From Pseudobutyrivibrio sp. OR37 (lineage in GTDB: Bacteria; Bacillota; Clostridia; Lachnospirales; Lachnospiraceae): a stretch of DNA of 52,877 nt. The stretch is taken from positions 1-52,877 of the forward strand of contig NZ_FOQF01000025.1 of NCBI RefSeq assembly GCF_900113655.1, read 5' to 3'. Below the pieces are notes generated by a model. The model had not been told where the DNA came from and ran no database searches. It saw only the letters and a program-made list of their open reading frames with translations. Each line of letters starts with the position of its first letter. Position 1 is the first letter of the stretch. Shown in pieces: positions 16,901 to 24,504 of this stretch. A program made the position numbers and the translations under genes.

Positions 16901-17811
16901 GTACAAAGATGCGTATCGTTGGATATGTTTCACAGTACCAGGGAGATAAGGAATTAAAGGTTATTTCTTACAAGATTCTTAATGATGAGCCACACATTTG
17001 GGAGCCTAAGAAGGTTGATACAAAGACAGCAATGGATTACGACAAGCTGGGCGGTTCATTACTTGAGACAGAAGGTAAGGTTACAAGAGTAGCAATTGGT
17101 GCTGATGGTGCCATTGAAGAGTTCTGGCTTAAGGATAAGTCAGGTGTTGAGGCAGCTATCTTCATCGATGGTTACATCAAATCAGCTACAACAGGTAAGA
17201 ACACTCTTACTGATTTTGTAAAGGTTGGCGCTACAGTTTCTGCAATTGGTGTACTTTACAAGCATCCAGAAGGAGCTTCTGATGTATCAGTACCAGTATT
17301 CAGAGTAAGAAACTGCGATGACATTAAGCTTATCAAGGCAGCTCCATCAGTTACTCCAGGTGGTAACGGTGGAAATGGCGGAAACAGCAATCCTATTGCA
17401 AATATTATCAGCAACATCAACAAGGCTATTGATAAGGCAGTAGATGCTATTATCGCTCCAATCGAAAACACACCAGTTGGTCGTGTAGTAAGAAATGTAG
17501 TTGACAGAATTAGAACTGTAAGAGACAGATTCTTCGGAAACGGTGATGCAACTGTATCAGAGGATACTACTGAAGCAGTAGTAGAGGATGAAGCAGAAGA
17601 GCAGCCAGAAGAAGAGCCGGCAGATGAGGAAGTTTCTGTAGATCCACAGCCATCTGAGACAATCGAAGATGAGCAGGTACCAGAAGCTGGCAAGGAAAAA
17701 ACATCATTCCCAGTAGTGCCAGTTGCAGCAGCATCTGTTATAATCGTAGCAGGAGTTGGAGCAACACTTGCAGGAAAGTTTGGACTACTAGGAAAGTTGT
17801 TTGGAAAGTAA
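10984..17811 (+). CDS. Giant cell-surface protein with PHP metallo-phosphoesterase (CehA/McbA-like) domain
   Basis: A 2275-residue secreted protein. ATG 10984 follows AAGGAGG by 11 bases. Order of parts (approximate residues): signal peptide 1-33; Ser/Glu-rich acidic linker 106-199; chitobiase-C-terminal-like beta domain 293-369; ricin/fascin-like beta repeats 370-735; jelly-roll-like domain 739-967; two more chitobiase-C-like domains 969-1161; PHP domain 1169-1416 with metal-binding motifs VHAHTN, VITDHSN, GYEMTW and FNHPG; beta region; ThuA/glutamine-amidotransferase-like fold 1627-1880; OB-fold-like regions 1915-2115; acidic linker; C-terminal membrane span about 2243-2263 followed by a Lys-containing tail. 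PHP domains cleave phosphoesters; with the other parts this suggests extracellular nucleic-acid or phospho-glycan processing, which is inference. Confidence 0.8.
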   Translation: MKKLARRGLSLVLAFFMVATTAYSDMSFVSLAEEANHVWTKVSLNEITSNDSIAIAVTTSDGETYVMPSVSSTKSGPSAVLATVSGSELTVSEGKDSDYAWSVSTKTVEETVVANSENNAEAEEDSLVEKNLSDSEDKSEELTSEKTAEETVVNTDDSSKAAVEEDAKEQLSDNKEASEELKEDASAEEEQEEDKKEETVTKTYYTFASGTNYLYTTAANNGVRVNSMPKDEVGARWELADNGYLSAKDSKGVARYLGIYNKKDFRAYTSNGGNIADQSVAFYKLTTKNAGDAKVAAPTASIESGKAVEFGTEVTLSCADEDAKIYYNVNGSEDNYSPYKEAVVITKDTTIYAYATKDDKKSEIVSFNYTLAAGSKITDVTKLDSEQEFVLAFNDANIMTTTATAPDKKGNTKLEALKAELDSDKHLVYSEAEAPIAKLSLEKAEADGEYYITTNIFIENVLTKHYLTTTATGSALSFVTEKTDYSTWSVETQEDGSLLIKNTKAIYHDAKKNIDKPQYIEFFNTFTAYSYVAGTDKIDAFKLNAYTVPSLQVKEDVPTKNTVGKLLTRELYDGDQVVAYHPGSGKVMTSVAEKGGLQGIDLKPAEDETIDIKDTEAVVLTVVIDENGNYLFKTEDGKYLTIEKLETEKDGKTKTTINLILADNATDESTWTLAAADDKNAGNFYLKSATVKVGSSVQAFEYYGGDFKAYGFKEDPAYVFNFFALEEGEKTVKLEYEDERLAVAQWAGNAHYNEFEDCAKAIYGDKYATNDMLDKSAKFTSVVGGVETQPWTSAKSSTTGSTSFYMGSTGVANAATDYMQLALSTVGYGNLELGFRMRASNTAAGSFQLQYSTDGENFKNFKTGTYSYKYSAYKKSGKQDENGKEIMEQYEVSGSGDIADGIAKTSYAPTYYVSFKFNVPNAAANAEKLYIRFVPGNLNAKGDKEPSNGGVIRMDSVALSGNPVIDPTRARFVVANPSSSEVAIGQKIDLSSLTEGADIYYSVNGGEFVKYDENEKLTITELPATVQAYATKEGMEKSITVSYSYTQAQVQAVKAAPNGGAVIENQKVSLKTKTEDATILYRYMTEEEIAAADAKATKTEEKAEGEEATEPTEPATEKEVEHEDWITYTGSFELKALPCQLQVKAVKEGYKDSAVSTIKFTKRLNDKYNIYFGQVHAHTNISDGAGSLEDALKHATKVDNLDYIVITDHSNSIDNEKESKITENVDKSADDEWTYAHNLVKQYSTDKFTCAYGYEMTWSNGLGHMNTFNTPGFQSRTQTEYSTYSTALQNYYAALRTVPDSISQFNHPGTTFGDFSDFAYYSEENDNLITMIEVGNGEGTIGSSGYFPSYEYYTRALDKGWHVAPTNNQDNHKGKWGDANTARTVMLADVNDENAIYDAMRNYRIYATEDNDLSIYYTLDNYIMGTILEKDAVGDTVELKADIKDPTDSKIGRVEVIVNGGQSIAMQNVSGNDTTVKFEVPSSYSYYYLKITEDDGDIAVTAPVWVGEVEACGINKTYTNTVLPVKGESLDVNVDLYNNEASALDINFIDVVLKDVDGKETPVASLTGEEAGVASVASNDTATFKTDFVYNEAGQVTYEITVRATLNGVPKVYTDKLQVSYALPSMIADIVIDGTHGNDYVTGYYGGNVNAFIKLCAAKNIRATVVRDKITADTLKNAKLLVVSAPAKKSGTANAGDYKVSHFEDEFIATVKDYVANGGSVAVCGLADYSDTAEGQTGTEQNKLLSAIGATIRMGSDEVCDDKNNGGQVYRMYPTNVNLDSELLAGFREGQKYSQYSGCSVDISNATANDVVDAAEWLVKGYNTTYSVDCKDDNGKAIEGTLENGVKGKKLDNEGNVTFLARQKTKAGGQIIVAGGVFLSDFEVKAEMDNNDSLPYVNHTIVNNILDGSQVELPVSTIAEARAGEMNEVFAVEGYVTSGTDNENTTFFDTIYLQDETAGIDIFPYATPGLAIGTKMRIVGYVSQYQGDKELKVISYKILNDEPHIWEPKKVDTKTAMDYDKLGGSLLETEGKVTRVAIGADGAIEEFWLKDKSGVEAAIFIDGYIKSATTGKNTLTDFVKVGATVSAIGVLYKHPEGASDVSVPVFRVRNCDDIKLIKAAPSVTPGGNGGNGGNSNPIANIISNINKAIDKAVDAIIAPIENTPVGRVVRNVVDRIRTVRDRFFGNGDATVSEDTTEAVVEDEAEEQPEEEPADEEVSVDPQPSETIEDEQVPEAGKEKTSFPVVPVAAASVIIVAGVGATLAGKFGLLGKLFGK

Positions 17812-17814
17812 GAA

Positions 17815-18948
17815 ATGAAAAACGAACTGATTATTAAAATTGTATCAGTCGTATTATTTGTAGGTTTAAGCATTGGCGTAATTTTATACGCTAATGCTGA
17901 CAAGCCTACATACACTATTACAGAGGACTCTGGCGTTGAATTCGAAACCGCTAGAGTTCTTTCTGTATTAGAGGATAATACGACAGTTGATGAAGAAACA
18001 GAAAATGTAAAAAAGGGAGACACCGACCTTGAGGTAGAGCTTTTGACTGGCCGCTACAAGGGTGATGTGTGCCATGTTACCAATTACTACAGTGCCCTTT
18101 ACAATGTGGATGTGTCAAAGGGAGACAGGGTAAGCGTACGAATCGATACTACGGGAAAACATGAGTACACAGTCAGCATCTATAATTACGATAGAGTGCC
18201 ACTGATGATTGGACTTGTTATCGTATTTGCGATAGTTCTTATTGCACTTGGTGGCAAGCAGGGCTTGAAGGCATTTTTAGGTCTTGTGTACACAGTGCTT
18301 GTGATTGTGTTTGTGCTTCTTCCTCTTACACTTAAGGGAGTAGCGCCAATACCACTTACCATAGCAATCGTATTTGTTACCTCGGCAGTGTGCTATTTGC
18401 TTATCGGCGGTCTTCAAAAGAAGACTATTGCAGCAGCCCTTGGTAGTCTAGCAGGAGTACTTATTGCGGCACTTCTTGGAGCCACAGCAGCACACATAGG
18501 CGGTGTAACCACCTTCCAGATGGATGAGGCAGAGGCACTGCTTCTTGTTAAATCAAGCTACCCAATTCAGCTTAGGGGCTTGTTTATAAGCAGTATTCTT
18601 ATAGCAGCCATCGGTGCAGTAATGGATATTGCCATGTCTATATCATCTGCAATAGGAGAAATCCACGAAGCCAATTCAAAGCTTGGCTTTAAGGAGCTTT
18701 TTGCGGCAGGCATGAACATTGGCCGTGATGCAATGGGAACCATGGCAAACACACTTGTGCTTGCTTATGTGGGTGGGGCACTTAATATGATGGTGCTTAT
18801 ATATTCCTATGGTGTTTCATTCATCCAGTTGGTAAATACCGATTTTGTTGCTATTGAAATGATTAGAGCCATCGCAGGTTCCATCGGAATCATCGGCACA
18901 GTGCCTTGTGTTTCGGCGATTGCAGCATATTTATATTCGAAGAAGTAA
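17815..18948 (+). CDS. YibE/F-family membrane protein
   Basis: A 377-residue protein of the YibE/F family, whose function is unknown. An N-terminal span (residues 5-27) is followed by an extracellular domain of about 100 residues with EVELLTGRYKGDVCHVTN and GDRVSVRI, then about seven spans from residue 125 on. The conserved AIGAVMDIAMSISSAIGEI and the glycine-rich GRDAMGTMANTLVLAYVGGAL support the family. It starts 3 bp after the stop of the large surface protein gene, with only a weak ribosome site, so it is probably co-transcribed and coupled to it. A terminator follows. Confidence 0.88.
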   Translation: MKNELIIKIVSVVLFVGLSIGVILYANADKPTYTITEDSGVEFETARVLSVLEDNTTVDEETENVKKGDTDLEVELLTGRYKGDVCHVTNYYSALYNVDVSKGDRVSVRIDTTGKHEYTVSIYNYDRVPLMIGLVIVFAIVLIALGGKQGLKAFLGLVYTVLVIVFVLLPLTLKGVAPIPLTIAIVFVTSAVCYLLIGGLQKKTIAAALGSLAGVLIAALLGATAAHIGGVTTFQMDEAEALLLVKSSYPIQLRGLFISSILIAAIGAVMDIAMSISSAIGEIHEANSKLGFKELFAAGMNIGRDAMGTMANTLVLAYVGGALNMMVLIYSYGVSFIQLVNTDFVAIEMIRAIAGSIGIIGTVPCVSAIAAYLYSKK

Positions 18949-18950
18949 TA

Positions 18951-18981
18951 ATAGAGTCTCCTTTGTGGAGGCTCTATTTTT
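18951..18981 (+). terminator. Rho-independent terminator
   Basis: ATAGAGTCTCC (18951-18961) pairs with GGAGGCTCTAT (18967-18977) with one G-U pair, then TTTT. It ends the surface protein/yibE-like transcript. Confidence 0.85.
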
Positions 18982-18992
18982 ATAAAAAAGAG

Positions 18993-19051
18993 TTAGACAT
19001 AGCTAACGCGAAGTAGTAATATATAACCGAGATAAATAAATCTCGTGGTTT
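18993..19051 (+). promoter_or_regulatory. Promoter and leader hairpin of the ABC exporter pair
   Basis: TTAGAC (18993-18998) and TAATAT (19017-19022) lie 18 bp apart as a likely promoter. Just after, CGAGAT (19028-19033) and ATCTCG (19040-19045) form a small hairpin flanked by AACC and GGTT, which could be an operator or an RNA stem close to the ribosome site. Confidence 0.4.
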
Positions 19052-19076
19052 AATGAGTTCCAAGAAGGAGGACTAT

Positions 19077-20864
19077 ATGAAAAAAAGAAGTACATTCTCC
19101 TGGGTAATTCAATTTGCAGGGAGAAAGAAGAGTTATTACATCGGTAGTGTGCTACTTGCTATTATAGGTGTTGCCATGTCATTTATTCCATATTTGATAA
19201 TTGCAAAGATCGTTGGAATGCTTTTATCAAAGGATATGGATTTCAGCCATTACATGCCACTGATTTTGATGATGGCGTTATGTTGGATTCTTAGAGTTGC
19301 GCTTCACTCAACATCTACAACATTGTCCCACATTGCCACATTCAACGTATTAGGCGGGATTAGAACTCAGCTTTGCAAGAAGCTTTCAACCATTCCCCTT
19401 GGTTCGGTTTTGGACGACAACAGTGGTGCCTACAAAAATATTATTGTAGAGCGCGTTGATTCTATGGAAACAACTTTGGCTCATATTGTGCCTGAGTTTA
19501 CAGCAAATATCTTGTTGCCTATAGTCATGTTCATTTACATTCTTGTTTTGGATTGGCGCATGGGCTTAGCAAATCTCATTTCAGTTGCAATCGGTTTATG
19601 TTTTGTAGCTGGTATGATGACCCGAAGTCAGGGTGAATTCGAATATACGATACAAAAAACTAAATATTTAAATGATACAGCTGTTGAATATATCAATGGT
19701 ATTGAGGTTATCAAAGCCTTTGGTAAGACAGGAAGCTCCTATGAGAAATTCGTACTTGCTGCAAAAGAAGGGGCAGATTGCTTCATCAATTGGATGAGAA
19801 AATGTATCTGGTTCCAGGCAGGATGCTTTGCCTTTACACCTGCTACATTCCTTGGAATACTTCCAGTTGGTTTGCTTTTAGTGAAAAATGGTAGCATGAC
19901 TCCAGAAGATTTCATCACATCAGTTATTCTCTCAGCAGGTCTCATGGGACCTTTGATGATTGCCTTTTCATACATGGACGACATTATGAAAATGCAGGCA
20001 ATCTTTGGGGAAGTCACAGAAATCATTGAAAGAGAAGATATGGTGAGACCTGGTACTCTTACAAAGCAGCCAGTTGGCGCTGATATTTCTCTCAGAAATG
20101 TGCATTTTTCTTACAAGGATCAGGAGATTTTGCATGGACTGAATATGGATATCAAGCAAGGTGAGGTTAACGCATTTGTGGGACCTTCCGGTTCAGGAAA
20201 GAGCACCATTGCCCGTCTCATTGATTCACTGTGGGATGTGAATGAAGGCACCATCACTTTTGGCGGAGTGGATATTAAGGAACTTCCGCTTGATTATTAC
20301 ACAAGTCAGATTGCTTATGTTGCCCAGGACAACTATCTGTTTGATATGTCTGTAATGGAAAATATCAGATTGGGCAAGGCAGGTGCAACAGATGAAGAGG
20401 TTATCGCCGCAGCGAAAGCTACTGGATGCCATGAATTCATCCTTGGCCTTGAAAATGGCTACGATACCATAGTTGGTGGCTCAGGCGGACATCTATCAGG
20501 GGGAGAGCGACAGAGAATCTGTATAGCACGAGCAATGCTTAAAGATGCACCGGTTGTAATTATGGATGAGGCTACCGCATATACGGATCCAGAAAACGAA
20601 GCGCTGGTACAGGAAAGTGTGGCAAAGCTTGTTGCGGGCAAGACACTTATCGTTATTGCTCATAGACTTTCAACCATCATGGATGTGGATAAGATTTTCG
20701 TTATAAATGAGGGAAATGTGGAGGCAAAAGGCACCCATGCTCAGCTCCTAGCTGATTGTCCTCTCTACAGAAATATGTGGGAGGCACACACCATGTCGAA
20801 GGATGATGACGGAGTGGATTCAGTCATGGGTTCTGAAGCTAGAAGGGAGGCCGCTCATGCTTAA
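19077..20864 (+). CDS. ABC half-transporter with fused ATPase domain (IrtA/YbtP-like)
   Basis: A 595-residue protein with an exporter-type membrane domain (six spans, residues 15-310) and an ATPase domain (about 335-580). Walker A is GPSGSGKST, the Q-loop is in AYVAQDN, the signature is LSGGERQRICIARAM, Walker B is VVIMDEATA, and the switch His is in VIAHRLS. I chose ATG 19077, five bases after AAGGAGG; an earlier ATG at 19053 has none. Such half-transporters work as dimers with the one encoded next, which overlaps this gene by 8 bp. Related pairs import siderophores (YbtPQ, IrtAB) or export drugs. The partner gene is damaged here. Confidence 0.9.
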   Translation: MKKRSTFSWVIQFAGRKKSYYIGSVLLAIIGVAMSFIPYLIIAKIVGMLLSKDMDFSHYMPLILMMALCWILRVALHSTSTTLSHIATFNVLGGIRTQLCKKLSTIPLGSVLDDNSGAYKNIIVERVDSMETTLAHIVPEFTANILLPIVMFIYILVLDWRMGLANLISVAIGLCFVAGMMTRSQGEFEYTIQKTKYLNDTAVEYINGIEVIKAFGKTGSSYEKFVLAAKEGADCFINWMRKCIWFQAGCFAFTPATFLGILPVGLLLVKNGSMTPEDFITSVILSAGLMGPLMIAFSYMDDIMKMQAIFGEVTEIIEREDMVRPGTLTKQPVGADISLRNVHFSYKDQEILHGLNMDIKQGEVNAFVGPSGSGKSTIARLIDSLWDVNEGTITFGGVDIKELPLDYYTSQIAYVAQDNYLFDMSVMENIRLGKAGATDEEVIAAAKATGCHEFILGLENGYDTIVGGSGGHLSGGERQRICIARAMLKDAPVVIMDEATAYTDPENEALVQESVAKLVAGKTLIVIAHRLSTIMDVDKIFVINEGNVEAKGTHAQLLADCPLYRNMWEAHTMSKDDDGVDSVMGSEARREAAHA

Positions 20865-22513
20865 AATTCTGATGAAATTTTTCAAATTTTGCAACGAAGA
20901 AAACAGAAAAAAGTTTTATATATCAATTGCATTCGGTGTTCTTGATGCAATATTTACAGGCATGAAAATTCCTGCAGCTTATTTTGCAATTGATGGTTAT
21001 AAATAGGTTCTATCAGATGCTTCTAACAGAAGGAGGCTATAGGACCTGCGCTGGCAAGCGAATCGAAATTGGCGAGCATCTCAGATATTTGCCAATGGGA
21101 TATTTTAATGATACAAGCCTTGGGCATATCACATCTGTTACCACCAATATTTTGGAGCAGACCGGAGATATAGCAACCCGCGCAATAATATTAGTAATGC
21201 AGGGCACAATTACAACAGCTATCGTTAGCCTTGGCATGTTTATTTTCGATGTGCGAATCGGCTTGATATGTGTTGCTGTTATCCTGATTTTCTTTATCTT
21301 CAATCAGTTTACAAACAAGAGCGTAGAGAAGGTTGCTCCTGAGAAAATTGAGGCAGATAAGGACATGGTTGGCGTAATTCTTGAGTTCATCCAGGGCATT
21401 GCAGAAATCAGAAACTACAACATAATCTCCATGAACAACGCAAGACTCAATAAAGCAATCGAAAGAAAAACAAAGGCTGATATCAAAGCGGAGATTGCAG
21501 CCATTCCTTTGGTAGGCGTGCAGATGCTCATCTGTAAGCTTGCGGGAGTAGTAATTGCAGGCGCATCAATTGCTTTTTATCTGAATGGCACCATGAAGCT
21601 CACATACTGCATCACAATGATGCTTTGTGCATTCATTATCTTTGAATCCCTTGATTTGGCAGGAACTTACACAGCTCTTATCAGAATCATTGGAAAAGGC
21701 GTTGATATGGTAAATGAGATTATGGAAGTTGAGCAGATGGATATTAATGGTGAGGAAATTCATCCTTCAAACCGTGACATTCATCTTGAACATGTCAGCT
21801 TTGCCTATGAAGATAGAACCATTATTGATGATGTAACTTTAGATATCAAAGAGAAAACAACTACAGCTATTGTTGGCCCATCCGGTGGTGGTAAAACCAC
21901 TATAACATCCCTGATTGCAAGATTTTGGGATGTAAAATCTGGAAAGGTCACCTTAGGTGGAAGAGATGTAAGGGATTATAGCTTTGATTCATTGATGGAA
22001 AACTTTAGCTTTGTTTTCCAGCGAGTTTATCTATTTGAAGATACCATCGCAAACAACATCAGATTTGGCCGTCCTGAAGCTTCCATGGAGGATGTAATTG
22101 CTGCAGCAAAGAAGGCCTGCTGCCACGATTTTATCATGTCACTTCCAAATGGATATGAGACAGTTGTGGGGGAGGGCGGTGCCACATTATCAGGTGGAGA
22201 AAAGCAGAGAATCGCCATTGCAAGAGCCATTATGAAGGATGCGCCAATCATCATTTTGGATGAGGCCACCGCTAATGTGGATCCAGAAAATGAAAAGGAT
22301 CTTACAGAGGCAATCGAAAATCTCACTAAGGAAAAGACAATCATCATGATTGCCCACAGATTAAAGACTGTAAGACATGCCGACCAAATCGTAGTAATTG
22401 ATAAGGGCAAAATCGTGCAGCAGGGTAAACACGACGAGCTTATGGCGAAGGATGGGATCTACAAGAAATTTGTAAGTGGACGTAAGAAGGCTGTCAGCTG
22501 GAAGATAGCGTAG
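20857..22513 (+). pseudogene. Second ABC half-transporter, broken by an internal deletion and frameshift
   Basis: ATG 20857 follows AGGGAGG and opens a frame of 49 residues ending KIPAAYFAIDGYK and a stop at 21004-21006. The rest of the protein continues in the next frame from about 21002 (NRFYQMLLTEGGYRTCAGKR) to 22513, with the later membrane spans and an intact ATPase domain: Walker A GPSGGGKTT, signature LSGGEKQRIAIARAI, Walker B IIILDEATA, switch IAHRLK. Aligned by eye to its partner, about 33-35 residues between the first and second spans are missing, so this is a deletion of about 100 bp and not a single-base error. ATG codons at 20984 and 20993 could start a shortened protein, but without a ribosome site. 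Confidence 0.8.
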
Positions 22514-22580
22514 ATTCTTGCTAAATTATGAGGCATGAAAAGTAAAAGAAATAGAAGGTGTAGAAATATGACACGAAAGT

Positions 22581-22607
22581 AAGGACTAGGCATTTTGCCT
22601 AGTCCTT
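22581..22607. terminator. Perfect 12-bp hairpin between convergent genes
   Basis: AAGGACTAGGCA (22581-22592) and TGCCTAGTCCTT (22596-22607) enclose a TTT loop. No T run follows directly on either strand, so termination is likely but not certain. It may serve both the transporter operon and the lipoprotein gene. Confidence 0.6.
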
Positions 22608-22622
22608 GCTGAGTGCTTTTAT

Positions 22623-23174
22623 TTATGAACGAATATTTACAGTTTTTGCAACACCGTTTTCGATTTCTACTTCAAAGAATAGGCCGGAATCTAGTAGACC
22701 ATTGAATATTTCTTCAAACTCTTCACGTGTCTTTTCCTCGGGACCAGATTCACCACCATATAACAGGTATTTTGTGTTTTCATCAACTTTAAATGTATTT
22801 ACATCACCAGGAACCATTCCGATTGGGTCCTGAGACATATCATTCTTGAAGTTTAAAGTACCTTCTAGTGTAAATGTGTCTCCATCTAAATGTGCATCAT
22901 AAATTATTGCACGTATAACGCCATACTCATCAGGCTCACCGCTGAGCTCCTTATTTGATGCTTCTAGATATCCGCACCATACTTCTGTCTGCGCTGCGTC
23001 TTCAGAGTCTTCTTCTACATCCTCTGTTGATTCTTCTGAAACAGTATCTTCCACAGGCTGTTCTACAGATTCTACAGGCTCAGATGTCTCTGGTGCAGAA
23101 TCCTGCTTTCCACAGGCGATTGTAGCTAATCCCATGCAGAAAATCATAGATAATACGATTATTCTTTTTTTCAT
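22623..23174 (-). CDS. Small acidic lipoprotein of unknown function
   Basis: A 183-residue protein with a lipoprotein signal (MKKRIIVLSMIFCMGLATIAC, cleaved before Cys21; the box T-I-A-C is weaker than consensus), a Glu/Ser-rich linker to about residue 65, and a compact C-terminal domain of about 115 residues with VWCGYLEAS, DEYGVIRAIIYDAHLDG and VDENTKYLLYGG. I do not recognise the family. The start is the ATG at 23174, which has AAGGAG upstream; a longer start ten residues earlier has none. It is transcribed alone. Confidence 0.75.
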   Translation of the reverse strand: MKKRIIVLSMIFCMGLATIACGKQDSAPETSEPVESVEQPVEDTVSEESTEDVEEDSEDAAQTEVWCGYLEASNKELSGEPDEYGVIRAIIYDAHLDGDTFTLEGTLNFKNDMSQDPIGMVPGDVNTFKVDENTKYLLYGGESGPEEKTREEFEEIFNGLLDSGLFFEVEIENGVAKTVNIRS

Positions 23175-23397
23175 TTTCAAACGCTCCTTATTTTTAGGCA
23201 TAATTTTATTCCCTCACGACCACTAGAGTAATGCTTTTGTGGTAAAAAAACAACTAAAGAAATCTTAAATGTATGTGCAACATATTTGTTGATTAATTCT
23301 TTACTGACATTCTTTCAATAAAAGAAAAACAGATTGTTGTGGCTTTTTAAAGATAGGTGAATAGTGCCATTTCTTATAATAATGTAGTGCTTTATCA

Positions 23398-23426
23398 TTG
23401 AAAAGCACTCCTTCTTATGTTACAAT
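23398..23426 (+). promoter_or_regulatory. Promoter of pyrE
   Basis: TTGAAA (23398-23403) and TACAAT (23421-23426) are separated by 17 bp, a near-consensus housekeeping promoter. Transcription would start near 23433 and leave a leader of about 40 nt, with no attenuator or PyrR-binding loop visible. Confidence 0.8.
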
Positions 23427-23474
23427 CGGAAAGGTTTTGAAAATTAATCTGTTTGTAACGAAGGAGAATCGTTT

Positions 23475-24161
23475 ATGGAAAGCTACAAGTCAGAATTTAT
23501 AGAGTTTATGGTGGAGGCAGACGTCCTAAAGTTCGGTGATTTTACATTGAAGTCAGGGCGTAAGTCTCCTTTTTTTATGAATGCAGGAGCATACGTTACA
23601 GGTAGTCAGCTAATGCGCCTTGGCGAGTATTATGCAAAGGCTATTCACGATGCTTATGGAGAGGATTTCGATGTCCTCTTTGGCCCAGCTTATAAGGGCA
23701 TCCCTCTTGCTGTAATCACAGCAGAGGCATTCCACAGATTGTACGGTAAGGAAGTTAAATATTGCAGCAATCGTAAGGAAGAAAAGGACCACGGCGCTGA
23801 TAAGGGCGGCATTTTAGGTTACAAGATACAGGATGGCGACAGAGTAGTTATGATAGAGGATGTTACAACATCTGGTAAGAGCATGGAAGAAACAGTTCCA
23901 ATCGTTCGCGCCCAGGGAGATGTTACAATCGTTGGTCTTATGGTTTCTCTTAATCGTCAGGAGTTCGGTCTTTCAGGAGACAGAAGCAAGACAGCACTTG
24001 ATGAAGTTGCTGATACATACGGTTTTAAGACAGCTGCCATCGTTTCAATGGACGAGGTAGTAGAACATCTTTGGGACAGACAGTGCCAGGGACGTGTCGT
24101 TATCGACGACGAAATGAAGTCACGTATTGATGCATATTATGAGGAATACGGAGTTAAATAA
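23475..24161 (+). CDS. pyrE: Orotate phosphoribosyltransferase
   Basis: Joins orotate to PRPP to give orotidine monophosphate in pyrimidine synthesis. The 228-residue protein has LKSGRKSPFFMNAG near residue 24, GPAYKGIPLAVITAEA at about 74, RKEEKDHGADKGGILG (flexible catalytic loop), and the PRPP motif VVMIEDVTTSGKSMEE near 125. The start has AAGGAG nine bases upstream. The next gene overlaps its stop by one base. Other pyrimidine genes are not in the window. Confidence 0.95.
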   Translation: MESYKSEFIEFMVEADVLKFGDFTLKSGRKSPFFMNAGAYVTGSQLMRLGEYYAKAIHDAYGEDFDVLFGPAYKGIPLAVITAEAFHRLYGKEVKYCSNRKEEKDHGADKGGILGYKIQDGDRVVMIEDVTTSGKSMEETVPIVRAQGDVTIVGLMVSLNRQEFGLSGDRSKTALDEVADTYGFKTAAIVSMDEVVEHLWDRQCQGRVVIDDEMKSRIDAYYEEYGVK

Positions 24162-24502
24162 TGAGTATAGGTAGAGGACGTTTTCACAGACGCAGCTCTT
24201 ATGGAAATCAGCTGAAGGCACTTCCAGTAGAGGCCATGTATGCAGCAGGTGTTTCACTGGGCACATTAGTTTTATATGTTGCCATTATGGTTGGTTCTGT
24301 TTACCTTTCAGGAGAGACTCCAAAGTGGCTGGGAGGCCTTGGAACATTAGGCTTTTTAGTTGCATTTTGTGCACTGATTTATAATATCCGTCAGATGAAA
24401 ACGAAAACAGAGTTAAAATACAGAGCAACCTGCCTTGCTATTAGCAGCGTTGTTATGATTGTTTGGATGGCCACACTTGTTGTGGGGATTATAAGAGGTT
24501 AA
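24161..24502 (+). CDS. Small membrane protein with three spans (DUF6142-like)
   Basis: A 113-residue protein with a basic N-terminus (MSIGRGRFHRRSSYGNQLKAL) and three hydrophobic spans near residues 27-48, 57-77 and 89-110. It resembles the family I recall as DUF6142, found in Lachnospiraceae; that name is from memory. It overlaps the pyrE stop by one base and lies 2 bp before the aminopeptidase gene, so the three are co-transcribed. Function unknown. Confidence 0.75.
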   Translation: MSIGRGRFHRRSSYGNQLKALPVEAMYAAGVSLGTLVLYVAIMVGSVYLSGETPKWLGGLGTLGFLVAFCALIYNIRQMKTKTELKYRATCLAISSVVMIVWMATLVVGIIRG

Positions 24503-24504
24503 TT

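Noticed and set aside
20803-20856. Earlier start for the second ABC half-transporter
   Set aside because: It lies inside the first transporter gene without a ribosome site; ATG 20857 follows AGGGAGG.
23219-23243. ACCAC...GTGGT near the lipoprotein gene as a single degenerate array unit
   Set aside because: Only five paired bases and a shorter span; not distinguishable from chance.
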